52,203 bases of DNA, taken from Stenotrophomonas maltophilia. Its GTDB lineage: Bacteria; Pseudomonadota; Gammaproteobacteria; Xanthomonadales; Xanthomonadaceae. The stretch spans positions 8,361 through 60,563 of the forward strand of contig NZ_RAUX01000042.1 of assembly GCF_013464485.1 (NCBI RefSeq), written 5' to 3'. The first letter of the stretch is position 1; each line of letters starts with the position of its first letter. Position numbers and translations under genes: made by a program. The notes under the pieces are model-generated. The model was given only the letters and a program-made list of their open reading frames with translations, ran no database searches and was not told the origin of the DNA. This document shows, one piece after another, positions 1-11,007 of the stretch.

Positions 1-28
1 ACCCACCCCGCCACCCCCCAGTAAGCCA

Positions 29-87
29 GCTTCTGCTGTTGCTTTGGCTTCGGCTTCTGCAGGTGCAGGGCTGCAAGCCCTGCAGAA
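29..87 (-). repeat. Hairpin repeat with purine-poor tail, copy 1
   Basis: On the plus strand this is a CT/TG-rich run (29-54) followed by a hairpin of TGCAGGGCT (64-72) and AGCCCTGCA (76-84). A second pairing, TTCTGCAGG (55-63) with CCTGCAGAA (79-87), uses some of the same bases and so excludes the first. Read on the minus strand it resembles 38981-39035: hairpin, then CACCTGC, GAAGC and an AACAGC-rich tail. It lies just upstream of prpE. Function is unknown. Confidence 0.55.
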
Positions 88-175
88 CAGCCCCACCCCC
101 TACCAAGGTAGGGCGGTCCGCGCGCCAGCGCCGGACTATCCTCGAACCCATGACTTTGTCTGGGAGGGCTGCGTC

Positions 176-2056
176 ATGAACTACGAGGAAACCTACCGTC
201 GCTCGATCGACGAGCCGGAGGCCTTCTGGGGCGAGGAAGCCAAGCGCATCCATTGGCATAAACCGCCGCAGCAGGTGCTCGACTACAGCAACCCGCCGTT
301 CCGGCGCTGGTTCGTCGGCGGTGAAACCAATCTCTGCTACAACGCGGTGGACCGCCACCTGGCAGAGCGCGCCGACCAGCTCGCGCTCGTCGCCATTTCC
401 ACTGAAACCAACAGTACCCGCGAGATCACCTATCGCCAGTTGTATCGCGAAGTGAACGACTTCGCCGCCGTGCTCAAGCACCTCGGCGTCGGTCACGGTG
501 ACCGCGTGGTGATCTACATGCCGAACATGGCCGAAGCCGTGTTCGCGATGCTGGCCTGCGCGCGCATCGGTGCGGTGCACTCGGTGGTGTTTGGTGGCTT
601 CGCCGCGCACAACCTGGCGCTGCGCATCGACGATGCGAAGCCCAAGCTGCTCATCGCCGCCGATGCCGGCATGCGCGGTGGCAAGCTGATTCCGTACAAG
701 CCGATGGTCGATGCCGCCTGCGCCGAAGCGGCTTCGCCGCCACCGCATGTGCTGATCGTGTCGCGTGGGCTGGATGCAGCCGAACCACGTGTGCCGGGCC
801 GTGATGTGGAGTACGCCACGCTGCGTGCGCAGATCGGGGAAGTCGATGTGCCGGTGCAGTGGCTGGAAGCGAGCGAGCCGAGTTACCTGCTGTATACCTC
901 TGGCACCACCGGCAAGCCGAAGGGCGTGCAGCGTGATGTTGGTGGCTATGCGGTGGCGATGGCGCAGTCGATGGAGACCGTGTTCGACTGCAAGCCAGGG
1001 CAGGTGATGTTCTCCACATCCGATGTCGGCTGGGCCGTCGGCCATTCCTACAACGTCTACGGCCCGCTGATCGGTGGCTGCACCTCGCTGCTGTACGAAG
1101 GGTTGCCGACCAACCCGGACCCGGGCATCTGGTGGGCGCTGTGCGAGCAGTACAACGTGCGTACGATGTTCTCTTCGCCTACCGCCATCCGCGTGTTGAA
1201 GAAGCACGATGCGGACTTCATTCATCGCCATGACCTTGGCGCGCTGAAATACCTGTTCCTGGCCGGCGAGCCACTGGACGAACCCACTGCCCACTGGATC
1301 AGCGAAGCGCTGGGCAAGCCGATCATCGACAACTACTGGCAGACCGAAACAGGCTGGCCGGCGTTGACCCTGCTGCCGGGCCTGGAAATGAAGCCGGTGC
1401 GCTTCGGTTCGCCCGGCTTCCCCAATCTCGGTTACCGGATGAAGGTGATCGACGAGAACACCGGCGAGGAAGTCGCGCCGGGGCAGAAGGGCGTGCTGGT
1501 GGTGTCGCCACCGTTGCCGCCGGGTTGCATGAGCACTGTTTGGAATGATGACAGCCGCTTCCTGCAGAGCTACTTCAGCCACTTCAAGGAACTGCTGTAC
1601 AGCTCGCTGGACTGGGCGATCCGCGATGATGATGGCTACACCTTCATTCTGGGGCGCACGGATGATGTGATCAACGTGGCCGGGCATCGCCTCGGCACGC
1701 GTGAGATCGAGGAAGCCATTTCCAGCCATCCGCGCGTGGCCGAGGCGGCGGTGATCGGGGTCAAGGACGAGTTGAAGGGGCAGGTGCCGCTGGTGTTCGT
1801 CACCCTCAAGCAGGGGCTCAACGGTGAGGACCCGGCGCCGGTAGTGGCGGAGATGATGGCCACGGTGACCACTTCGCTTGGTGCGGTAGCGCGACCGGCG
1901 CATGTGCACGTGGTCAACGCACTGCCCAAGACCCGCTCCGGCAAGTTGCTGCGGCGCTCGCTGCAGGCGCTGGCCGAACAGCGCGACCCGGGTGACCTGT
2001 CGACGCTGGATGATCCCAGCGCGCTGGAGGAAATCCGGCGCGCGCTGGGGCGTTGA
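176..2056 (+). CDS. prpE: Propionate--CoA ligase
   Basis: Propionyl-CoA synthetase: activates propionate with ATP and CoA through an acyl-adenylate in the cytoplasm. The 626 residues match the usual PrpE length. Seen in the sequence: the acetyl-CoA-synthetase-type N-terminal cap, the adenylation loop YTSGTTGKPKG at residues 240-250, and PKTRSGK near the C-terminus with Lys590 at the family's catalytic lysine, the residue that reversible acetylation switches off in known homologues. The frame is open from 44, but the ATG at 176 has GGGAGGG (162-168) seven bases upstream and starts the conserved part, so it is the start. No prpBCD methylcitrate genes follow, so the gene stands alone. Acetyl- or acetoacetyl-CoA synthetase are less likely alternatives. 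Confidence 0.88.
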   Translation: MNYEETYRRSIDEPEAFWGEEAKRIHWHKPPQQVLDYSNPPFRRWFVGGETNLCYNAVDRHLAERADQLALVAISTETNSTREITYRQLYREVNDFAAVLKHLGVGHGDRVVIYMPNMAEAVFAMLACARIGAVHSVVFGGFAAHNLALRIDDAKPKLLIAADAGMRGGKLIPYKPMVDAACAEAASPPPHVLIVSRGLDAAEPRVPGRDVEYATLRAQIGEVDVPVQWLEASEPSYLLYTSGTTGKPKGVQRDVGGYAVAMAQSMETVFDCKPGQVMFSTSDVGWAVGHSYNVYGPLIGGCTSLLYEGLPTNPDPGIWWALCEQYNVRTMFSSPTAIRVLKKHDADFIHRHDLGALKYLFLAGEPLDEPTAHWISEALGKPIIDNYWQTETGWPALTLLPGLEMKPVRFGSPGFPNLGYRMKVIDENTGEEVAPGQKGVLVVSPPLPPGCMSTVWNDDSRFLQSYFSHFKELLYSSLDWAIRDDDGYTFILGRTDDVINVAGHRLGTREIEEAISSHPRVAEAAVIGVKDELKGQVPLVFVTLKQGLNGEDPAPVVAEMMATVTTSLGAVARPAHVHVVNALPKTRSGKLLRRSLQALAEQRDPGDLSTLDDPSALEEIRRALGR

Positions 2057-2062
2057 CCTGCT

Positions 2063-2135
2063 TCTGTAGAGCCGAGCCGATGCTCGGCTCCGCATGCCTC
2101 GCCAAAGCAGCCGAGCATGGGCTCGGCTCTACAGA
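2063..2135. repeat. Inverted pair of GTAG (SMAG-type) repeats
   Basis: Two small palindromes with GTAG termini (GTAG at 2066-2069, CTAC at 2129-2132) face each other, each built on GAGCCGAGC/GCTCGGCTC. The outer arms pair with one mismatch, so the pair can also fold as one long hairpin. It lies 7 bases after the prpE stop and could act as a transcript end or stabiliser. Confidence 0.8.
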
Positions 2136-2252
2136 GGAGGGCGTTGCTGCACCGCAGCTTCCTCCCTGCAACCGGTGCGCTAAGCTCGGCCCCAGGGGAG
2201 CGCGCCCGCCGGGGCGCGCAGGTGAAGCGCATCAAGGATCGGGGGGGATGCA

Positions 2253-2756
2253 ATGGCATTGCTGCACGCCAAGACGGCTGCTGGCCGTCAGGAAATCGAA
2301 GACCGTGGCCGGCGCCTGCCGGCCGCACTGCGGTCGATCCTGCTGATGGTCGACGGCCATCGCGACGATACTGAACTGCGCGGCCTGTTCGAAGGCCTGC
2401 GCGCGCCACACGACGCACTGGAGCAGCTGGCAGCGCAGGGCCTCATCGAAGTGATCGGTGGCAGCGCCGAAGCGGCACCCGTACGTGGCATCAGCACGGG
2501 CCGTGAACAGGATCCTGCCCTGTACCAGCAACTGTACGACGCGATGAGCGAGGCGGTGCGGCGCCACCTCGGCCTGAAGGGCTACTTCATGCAGTTGAAG
2601 ATTGAACGCTGCACCGATGCGCTGGCGTTGGAACGCCTGTGCCCGGAGCTGCTGGCCGCGGTGGGAAAGGCGCGTAGCCCGGCGCTGGCGCAGCGCTGGT
2701 GGCAGGAAACCCAGGCGGCCGTGGGCAACGCCGGCGCCGAGGTCGTGCAGGCCTGA
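2253..2756 (+). CDS. Conserved-looking hypothetical protein, 167 residues
   Basis: I do not recognise this protein. It has no signal peptide and no membrane segment. The N-terminal half (residues about 15-75: RRLPAALRSILLMVDG, then EGLRAPHDALEQLAAQGLIEVI) looks like a small winged-helix-like unit, in which a hinge helix is followed by a 'leucine-rich helix, glycine, short strand' ending. The C-terminal half (about 85-165) is helical, with many Arg and Glu residues. The ATG at 2253 follows a G-rich run at 2241-2247. It is followed 46 bases after its stop by the SUFU-domain gene on the same strand, so they may be co-transcribed. Codon use matches the surrounding genome. Confidence 0.7.
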   Translation: MALLHAKTAAGRQEIEDRGRRLPAALRSILLMVDGHRDDTELRGLFEGLRAPHDALEQLAAQGLIEVIGGSAEAAPVRGISTGREQDPALYQQLYDAMSEAVRRHLGLKGYFMQLKIERCTDALALERLCPELLAAVGKARSPALAQRWWQETQAAVGNAGAEVVQA

Positions 2757-2802
2757 GCCACCGCGTAAAGTGACCGGTTCACTTCCCCACAAGGAGTCCC
2801 GC

Positions 2803-3858
2803 GTGCAGGACGACCACGACGACACCGATACCCCCGGCTGGGACGCGATCAATGCGGCGCTGGCGCCCCTGTATGCCGGGCAGGAGCCGCGCCATTTCGG
2901 CACCGCACTGCCTTACACGCTCGGTGGCCAGGATCCGCTGGATGGCATCAGCGTGTACTGGGTGGATGCGCCGATACCGCATTGGCACTACATCACCTAC
3001 GGCTTCTCCGAGCTGTACACCAAGGAGAGCAGCGATGCCGCCGCCAGCGGCTATGGTTTCGAGCTGACCTTCCGCCTCACTGCTGAAGCCGGTGAGCACG
3101 CCGGCAGCACGCCGCCGGTGTGGCCGATGAACCTGCTGCAGAATCTGGCGCGCTACGTGTTTGGCAGCGGCAACGTGTTCGAGGATGGTCACCATCTGAA
3201 TGCCAACGGCCCGATCGCGCTGGAGATCGACACGCGCCTGTGCCACCTGGCCTTCATTGCCGACCCGAAGTTGCCTGCGCGGGGTACCGCCAATGGCCAC
3301 CTGCAGTTCCTGCAACTGGTCGGCCTGACCGACGAAGAGATGGAGGCGGTCAAGCGCTGGTCGACGCGCGGTGTGCTGCAGGCGTTGCAGCCGGCGATGC
3401 CGCTGTGGATCAGCGACCTGCATCGCGGCAACCTGCTGGAGGATCCGGCATTGGCGGCACAGGTGCGGGCCGGCAGCGAGCGCGAGGGCTCCAGCACCGG
3501 CATGTTGTTCATCGAGACGCTTGATTGGCGTCAGGAGGCGGACGTCACCACGCTGGTGCTTGGTGCGGGCCAGGTCGCCAGCGTCTGCGAACTGCTGCCG
3601 CTGCGCCTGCACCACGGCAGATCGCTGGAGCTGGTCAGCCGCGAGCGGCAGTGGGAGTTCATTCCGGCCGGAACCGGTGAAGCGGGCGAGGTGTCCGCCG
3701 ACAGCGTGCGCTGGGTTCTGGACGAGGCGGGGCTGCAGGCCTTGGCGGGCGTGCGTGCCGAACATGGCATCTACCCGGTTGCGGGAGCGCTGCGCATCGA
3801 AGTGGTGCCGACCTACCTGCGCGATGCGAAGGGCGACGTGATACGCCAGATCGGTTGA
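2803..3858 (+). CDS. SUFU (suppressor of fused) domain protein
   Basis: A 351-residue cytoplasmic protein with a Suppressor-of-fused domain over residues about 10-200: HFGTALPYTLGGQDPLDGIS, WHYITYGFSELY and the PPVWPMNLLQNLARYVF segment are typical of the family. In bacteria this fold is best known from immunity proteins of polymorphic toxin systems, and stand-alone copies are also common. The C-terminal 140 residues, starting near FIETLDW, are a second region I cannot name. The GTG at 2803 is chosen because AAGGAG (2791-2796) sits six bases upstream; the frame is open from 2602 but that overlaps the upstream gene. No toxin gene is visible beside it. Confidence 0.82.
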   Translation: MQDDHDDTDTPGWDAINAALAPLYAGQEPRHFGTALPYTLGGQDPLDGISVYWVDAPIPHWHYITYGFSELYTKESSDAAASGYGFELTFRLTAEAGEHAGSTPPVWPMNLLQNLARYVFGSGNVFEDGHHLNANGPIALEIDTRLCHLAFIADPKLPARGTANGHLQFLQLVGLTDEEMEAVKRWSTRGVLQALQPAMPLWISDLHRGNLLEDPALAAQVRAGSEREGSSTGMLFIETLDWRQEADVTTLVLGAGQVASVCELLPLRLHHGRSLELVSRERQWEFIPAGTGEAGEVSADSVRWVLDEAGLQALAGVRAEHGIYPVAGALRIEVVPTYLRDAKGDVIRQIG

Positions 3859-3877
3859 CCGCACCGATGAAACCGAT

Positions 3878-3916
3878 GGGGTCGGAGCCGGCTGCTGTGC
3901 AGGCGGTTCCGACCCC
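3878..3916. terminator. Hairpin between convergent genes
   Basis: GGGGTCGGAGCCG (3878-3890) pairs with CGGTTCCGACCCC (3904-3916) through 13 bp with one G-U wobble. It lies between the SUFU gene stop (3858) and the GST gene stop (3926). It has no clear T run on either side, so termination is inferred from its position. Confidence 0.5.
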
Positions 3917-3925
3917 GGGTCATTC

Positions 3926-4537
3926 TCAGGCCAAGCCCTCGGCCTTCAGCGCGGCCTGCACGCCGGCATCGGCGTCCATGCGCGCCTTGTAGGCAGCCAG
4001 GTTGTCCAGGCCGGACAGGTCGACCTTGGTGCCGGCGGCCCAGCGCAGGGTGATGTAGAAGTATGGGTCGGCGAAGCTGCGGAAGCCGGCCAGCCACGGC
4101 TTGTCGGCCAGCTGCTTGTCGGCGGTCTCGAACAGGCCACGCAGGCGCTTGTGCGCAGCGGCGCGGATCGCGTCGAACTGGCTTTCGTCGGCGATGAACT
4201 TGCCCGGCGCGAACAGCGGCGAGAAGGCCGGGTGCACATCGGAATTGACGAAGGCCAGCCAGCGGGTGGCTTCAGCACGCTGTCGCGGGCTGCCGTCACC
4301 GCCGAGGCCGGCCTGCGGGAAGCTGTCGGCGATATAGCCCATGATCGCGGCGTTCTGCAGCAGCACGAAGTCGCCATCGACCAGCGCGGGCACCGCGCCG
4401 GCCGGATTGATCTTGAGGAATTCCGGACCCTTCAAGGTGTCCTTGTTCAGCAGTTCGACCTCGAACGGCTGGCCGGTCCACTGCAGGGCGATGTGGTCGG
4501 CGGTGGAACAGGCACCGGGCTTGCTGTACAGCTTCAT
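3926..4537 (-). CDS. Glutathione S-transferase, beta class
   Basis: A 203-residue cytosolic glutathione transferase. The N-terminal thioredoxin-like domain begins MKLYSKPGACS, with Cys10 in the position of the active cysteine of beta-class bacterial enzymes (E. coli and Proteus GstA/GstB begin the same way). NPAGAVPALV at about 53-62 holds the cis-proline that binds glutathione, and FVLLQNAAIMGYI follows. The C-terminal helical domain runs from about residue 90 to the end. The ATG at 4537 is chosen because upstream codons to 4615 are not conserved-looking. The gene is convergent with the SUFU gene and followed upstream by the SleB-type gene on the same strand (84 bases between them). Confidence 0.9.
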   Translation of the reverse strand: MKLYSKPGACSTADHIALQWTGQPFEVELLNKDTLKGPEFLKINPAGAVPALVDGDFVLLQNAAIMGYIADSFPQAGLGGDGSPRQRAEATRWLAFVNSDVHPAFSPLFAPGKFIADESQFDAIRAAAHKRLRGLFETADKQLADKPWLAGFRSFADPYFYITLRWAAGTKVDLSGLDNLAAYKARMDADAGVQAALKAEGLA

Positions 4538-4621
4538 GGGAACTCCAGGTGATGCGGGCGGGAAACGCCAACTATCCCAGAGCCTGCCGGCGGGCGGCAA
4601 CGCTGCCGCCAGCACGGATTG

Positions 4622-5080
4622 TTACGACTGCCGCGGCTTGAGGTTCTGCACCTTGTAGAAGGTGTGATCGCCGATGGTGGCCACCTGGTAAGCGTTGCGC
4701 CAGTTCGGGCTGGCGATGGACAACGCGGCGAAGTGGCTGGCACCGGGCACGATCTCGCGGCGCTCGCCGGCCGGCAGCGCCCAGTTGCGTTCGGCGTCGA
4801 AGGCCACGTTCATCGCCTCGCTCCAGGCCGCGTCGTTGCCCAGCTGGGTGCCGGGGGAGACGATGGTCGGTGCGAACTGCTTGCGCGCGGTGACCACCTG
4901 GCACATCGAGTCGCCCCACAGGCCACTGTCGAGACGGCGCAGGGCAACCTCGGCAACGGCCTGCTGGCCGCGCAGGGTCTGGTCGCGGGCTTCCAGGTAA
5001 ACGGTGGTGCTCAAACACAATGAATCAGCGGCCGGCTGCGGCAACAACTGCGACAGCCAGAGAATCCAGGCCAGTTTCAT
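4622..5080 (-). CDS. Exported SleB-type cell wall hydrolase
   Basis: A 152-residue protein with a short hydrophobic N-terminus (MKLAWILWLSQLLPQPAA) that looks like a signal peptide, followed by a cell-wall hydrolase domain of the SleB/CwlJ type (Hydrolase_2). STTVYLEARDQTLRGQQAVA carries the family's catalytic glutamate, and ASHFAA plus DHTFYKV match its later motifs. This family cleaves peptidoglycan, as lytic transglycosylases do in spore cortex; in a Gram-negative non-sporeformer it would act in the periplasm. The start is ATG 5080 because AAGGAG lies six to seven bases upstream; the frame is open to 5161 but has no such site. Confidence 0.82.
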   Translation of the reverse strand: MKLAWILWLSQLLPQPAADSLCLSTTVYLEARDQTLRGQQAVAEVALRRLDSGLWGDSMCQVVTARKQFAPTIVSPGTQLGNDAAWSEAMNVAFDAERNWALPAGERREIVPGASHFAALSIASPNWRNAYQVATIGDHTFYKVQNLKPRQS

Positions 5081-5377
5081 ATAACTCCTTGCTCCGTATG
5101 GGCCGCACTCTGCACTTCCGGTCGCGGGGGCGACAGGACGCGGGGTACGACTTGGCGTCATGGGGAGGCGGCCATCGGGGCCGCCCCGTGGGCGGCCCCA
5201 AAAGAAACGATCAGTACCGATCGAGGGGGCCGCACCGGCTCACCGGAAACTGGCTGGTGAGCGGAAGATGGCGCAAGGTAGGGGGGGATAGCCGAACGCA
5301 TCGTGAACCGCCCGGCTTGACATTCAGGTTCGGGCGGGGTGACGGAAATCACATTCCGCGCCCCATTCAGGTGCCCA
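5081..5377. other. 297-base intergenic region with inverted repeats
   Basis: This lies upstream of the SleB-type gene and downstream of fadH. I see a 9-bp inverted repeat GGGGCCGCC (5177-5185)/GGCGGCCCC (5191-5199) flanked by A residues on the plus strand, and GCTCACC (5238-5244)/GGTGAGC (5256-5262). Neither has a T run on the transcribed strand, so I do not call a terminator. No coding signal is visible. Confidence 0.5.
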
Positions 5378-8144
<2,767 letters not shown>

Positions 8145-8244
8145 GGAGGCGCTCGAGAGAGGAGGATCTGTTTCCACCGTAATCCCGATTCATCCGCCAC
8201 CATAGATACAGATCCCGACCAATCCGCCGCTACAGGCGGAATCT

Positions 8245-8310
8245 GTAGCGCCGAGCCCATGCTCGGCTGGCGGTGCCAGGCAAAGCAGCCGAGCATGGGC
8301 TCGGCGCTAC
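8245..8310. repeat. Inverted pair of GTAG (SMAG-type) repeats
   Basis: GTAG at 8245-8248 and CTAC at 8307-8310 bound two palindromes of the GCCGAGC/GCTCGGC type in opposite orientation. A separate short hairpin TCCGCC/GGCGGA sits just before, at 8223-8240. The pair is near the 3' end of the next minus-strand gene (stop at 8319). Confidence 0.8.
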
Positions 8311-8318
8311 ATGACGCG

Positions 8319-9338
8319 TCAATCGCCCCAGCCCGCCAGCGCCAGCTTGCCCACCGTGTGCCCGCTGGCCAGGCGTTGATGGGCGATGTCCAGATTCGCC
8401 GCGTTGATCGGGCCCAGCGTCTCGCTGAGGGTGCCGCGCAGCTGGCCGGCGTCGATCATGCTGGCAGTGCGGCTGAGAATGCGGTGCTGTTCGATGCGGT
8501 CGGCAGTGGCGAAGCGCGAACGCGCGAACATGAACTCCCAATGGATGCCGATGCATTTGGCCTTGTACGGATCACCGATGCGCAGCGCCCCGCGTGGTTC
8601 GACGATGAGGCCGACATGGCCCTGAGGCGCCAGCAGCTCACCCAACGCCTCCCAGTAATGGTCGGTGTCGGCCAGGTTGAGGGCGACCTGTACTGCGTCG
8701 ATGCCCACTGCCAGCAGCTGGGGCAGCAGCGGCTGCCGGTGGTCGATCACGTGCTGGGCGCCCATCTGCCGGCACCAGTCGGCCGAGGACGCGCGCGATG
8801 CCGTGGCGATCACCTCGAAGCCTGCATGGCGCGCCAGCTGGATTGCCATCGATCCGACGCCGCCGGCACCGCCGATCACCAGCAGGTGCTGGCCGGCATG
8901 GCGGCAGTCGTCCAGCCGCAGGGGCATGCGTTCGAACAACAGCTCCCAGGCGGTGAGGGTGGTGAGCGGCAGAGCCGCGGCTTCCGCAAAGTCGAGCGTG
9001 GTCGGTTTGCGCGCCACCAGGCGTTCATCCACACAGTGGTACTGCGCGTTGCAGCCCGGCCGGGTGACGTCACCGGCGTAGTAGACCTCGTCACCGGAGG
9101 CGAACAGGCTGGCCTCGTCGCCGATCGCCTCGACCACGCCGGCGGCGTCCCAGCCAAGTACCCGGGGCGCCTCGAGCGTGGCCGGGTCTGTGCTGGCACG
9201 CTGCTTGCCATCGACGGGGTTGACCGAAACCGCCTCGACGCGGATCAGCAGGTCACGCCCCTTCGGAGGCAACGGCGGGGGCAGGTGGATATCGCTCAGG
9301 GCAGGGGCGGATTCACGACTCAGGGCGACGGCTTTCAT
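8319..9338 (-). CDS. Zinc-free alcohol dehydrogenase / quinone reductase family protein
   Basis: A 339-residue medium-chain dehydrogenase/reductase. The N-terminal GroES-like part (RVEAVSVNPVDGKQRAS, then VLGWDAAGVVEAIG) lacks the Cys-His zinc set, as in the quinone-oxidoreductase branch. The Rossmann motif VIGGAGGVGSMAIQLARHAG at about residues 150-169 binds NAD(P)H. The closest named group is the zinc-binding-alcohol-dehydrogenase-like family with 2-haloacrylate reductase/quinone reductase activity; the real substrate cannot be read from sequence. The ATG at 9338 begins MKAVAL, typical of the family, with GGAG just upstream; the open frame runs to 9458. Confidence 0.85.
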   Translation of the reverse strand: MKAVALSRESAPALSDIHLPPPLPPKGRDLLIRVEAVSVNPVDGKQRASTDPATLEAPRVLGWDAAGVVEAIGDEASLFASGDEVYYAGDVTRPGCNAQYHCVDERLVARKPTTLDFAEAAALPLTTLTAWELLFERMPLRLDDCRHAGQHLLVIGGAGGVGSMAIQLARHAGFEVIATASRASSADWCRQMGAQHVIDHRQPLLPQLLAVGIDAVQVALNLADTDHYWEALGELLAPQGHVGLIVEPRGALRIGDPYKAKCIGIHWEFMFARSRFATADRIEQHRILSRTASMIDAGQLRGTLSETLGPINAANLDIAHQRLASGHTVGKLALAGWGD

Positions 9339-9695
9339 CACGGCTCCGGCGGGATTCGTGGTTCCATCATAAGGTTCCTCACCTTTCCGCAAACACGCTG
9401 AACCGTGTGATGCAGCACGTTGTGCAGTATGTCGTTTCCCCCGCCTAAACCCCGTCAAACCCTTGCAGCGTGAGGGTCTTGCGGATTTTCATCATCCTGT
9501 ATAGGGTTTCAACGTCGGACCGGTGGACGGTCGGGCGCAACACTTCACATGTTACGGGACTGTTAACATGGCCTTCACCCGCCTGAGCATAATGTTCGCG
9601 GCGGTGGCGTGCTGAATCGGCTGTCGTACATCGACGCACTTGTGCTGGCCCATGCCTCTACCGGTTTCATACCCCCGAAATAGGAGCTGTACTCA
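9339..9695. other. 357-base divergent intergenic region ahead of the OmpA gene
   Basis: The promoter region of both divergent neighbours is expected here. A TTGCGG box (about 9480) followed by TATAGG is a possible but poor sigma-70 promoter for the OmpA gene. A 15-codon frame starting MAFTRLSIMF (9568-9615) precedes it but has no good ribosome site. No other element is seen. Confidence 0.4.
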
Positions 9696-10787
9696 ATGAA
9701 CAAGAAGATCCTTACTGCCGCGCTGCTGGGCGGCCTGGCTTTTGCCCAGGCAGCTTCGGCGCAGGAGTTCGATGACCGCTGGTACCTGACCGGTTCGGCC
9801 GGCTTCAACTTCCAGGACAGCGACCGTCTGACCAATGACGCTCCGTTCGTGACCCTGGGCCTGGGCAAGTTCATCAGCCCGAACTGGTCGCTGGACGGTG
9901 AGCTGAACTATCAGAACCCGAACTTCGATTCGAACAAGGACCTGAACTGGTCGCAGTACGGCGTCTCGCTGGACCTGCGTCGCCACTTCATCAAGGAAGG
10001 CCGCGGCTGGAACCCGTACATCGTCGGTGGCCTGGGCTACCAGAAGTCGGAAGAAGAGTATCCGGCGCTGAATGCCAATGGTCCGCGCGAGCGTAAGGAC
10101 GGCAACGTTGCCGCCAAGCTGGGCGTCGGCCTGCAGACCACCTTCGAAAAGCGCGTTGCTGTCCGCGCCGAAGTGGCCTACCGCGCTGACTTCGACGACA
10201 AGAGCGTTGCCGCTCCGAAGGAAGACTGGTTCGGCGACGTGCTGGCTTCGGTCGGTGTCGTGATCCCGCTGGGCCCGGCTCCGGTCGCGGCTGCTCCGGC
10301 TCCGGCTCCGGTTGCCCCGAGCTGCGCCGACCTGGATGACGACGGTGACGGCGTCAACAACTGCGACGACAAGTGCCCGAACTCGCAGCCGGGTCAGACC
10401 ATCGGTCCGGACGGTTGCCCGGTGCCGGTCTCCATCGACCTGAAGGGCGTCAACTTCGACTTCGACAAGTCGAACCTGCGTCCGGACGCCGTGGCGATCC
10501 TGAGCGAAGCCACCGAGATCCTGAAGCGTTACCCGGATCTGCGCGTTGAAGTTGCCGGTCACACCGACTCGAAGGGTACCGACGCTTACAACCAGAAGCT
10601 GTCGGAGCGTCGCGCCACCGCCGTGTACAACTACCTGACCAAGAACGGCGTTGACGCCGGTCGCCTGGTGGGTCCGATCGGCTACGGCGAGAGCCGTCCG
10701 ATTGCTCCGAACACCAACCCGGATGGTTCGGACAACCCGGAAGGTCGCGCCAAGAACCGTCGTACCGAGCTGAACGTCCAGAACTAA
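9696..10787 (+). CDS. ompA: OmpA family outer-membrane porin
   Basis: A 363-residue outer-membrane protein. Residues 1-22 are a signal peptide ending AQAASA. About 25-195 form a beta-barrel of alternating aromatic strands (WYLTGSAGFNFQ, SLDLRRHF, NPYIVGGLGYQ). A Pro-Ala linker (about 200-208) leads to a calcium-binding type-3-like segment, DLDDDGDGVNNCDDKCP, as in OprF. The C-terminal OmpA domain (about 245-363) has FDFDKSNL and the peptidoglycan-binding NQKLSERRA region. It anchors the outer membrane to the wall. AGGAG at 9682-9686 fixes the start. Codon use is strongly biased (GGT, CGT, AAG), which suggests high expression. A terminator follows, so the gene is its own unit. Confidence 0.93.
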   Translation: MNKKILTAALLGGLAFAQAASAQEFDDRWYLTGSAGFNFQDSDRLTNDAPFVTLGLGKFISPNWSLDGELNYQNPNFDSNKDLNWSQYGVSLDLRRHFIKEGRGWNPYIVGGLGYQKSEEEYPALNANGPRERKDGNVAAKLGVGLQTTFEKRVAVRAEVAYRADFDDKSVAAPKEDWFGDVLASVGVVIPLGPAPVAAAPAPAPVAPSCADLDDDGDGVNNCDDKCPNSQPGQTIGPDGCPVPVSIDLKGVNFDFDKSNLRPDAVAILSEATEILKRYPDLRVEVAGHTDSKGTDAYNQKLSERRATAVYNYLTKNGVDAGRLVGPIGYGESRPIAPNTNPDGSDNPEGRAKNRRTELNVQN

Positions 10788-10818
10788 GTTCTGACGCTCT
10801 GCCAGTAGGACACAGCAG

Positions 10819-10847
10819 GACCCGGCTTCGGCCGGGTCTTGTTGTTT
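10819..10847 (+). terminator. Rho-independent terminator of the OmpA gene
   Basis: GACCCGGC (10819-10826), loop TTCG, GCCGGGTC (10831-10838), then TTGTTGTTT. A stable UUCG tetraloop 32 bases after the stop. Confidence 0.9.
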
Positions 10848-11007
10848 CTGTGGCCTGGCGTCCGGTCATCTGTCGGTCCGGGAATGACCGTTCGTCGGTA
10901 TTTTGTCCATAAAACCAATGAGTTGCCGTATTCATTGAAAGTGGCGCTTGAAAGCTGTCGCGGCATTGCTAAACTCGCCGCGTCACTTCCTTTCCTGGAT
11001 GCCCTTC

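Noticed and set aside
44-175. N-terminal extension of PrpE from 44
   Set aside because: It runs through a hairpin repeat, is not similar to any family start, and the ATG at 176 has a good ribosome site.
5081-5377. A riboswitch or other structured leader before the SleB-type gene
   Set aside because: Several inverted repeats exist but I could not match any known riboswitch core, and the hairpins lack a terminator tail.
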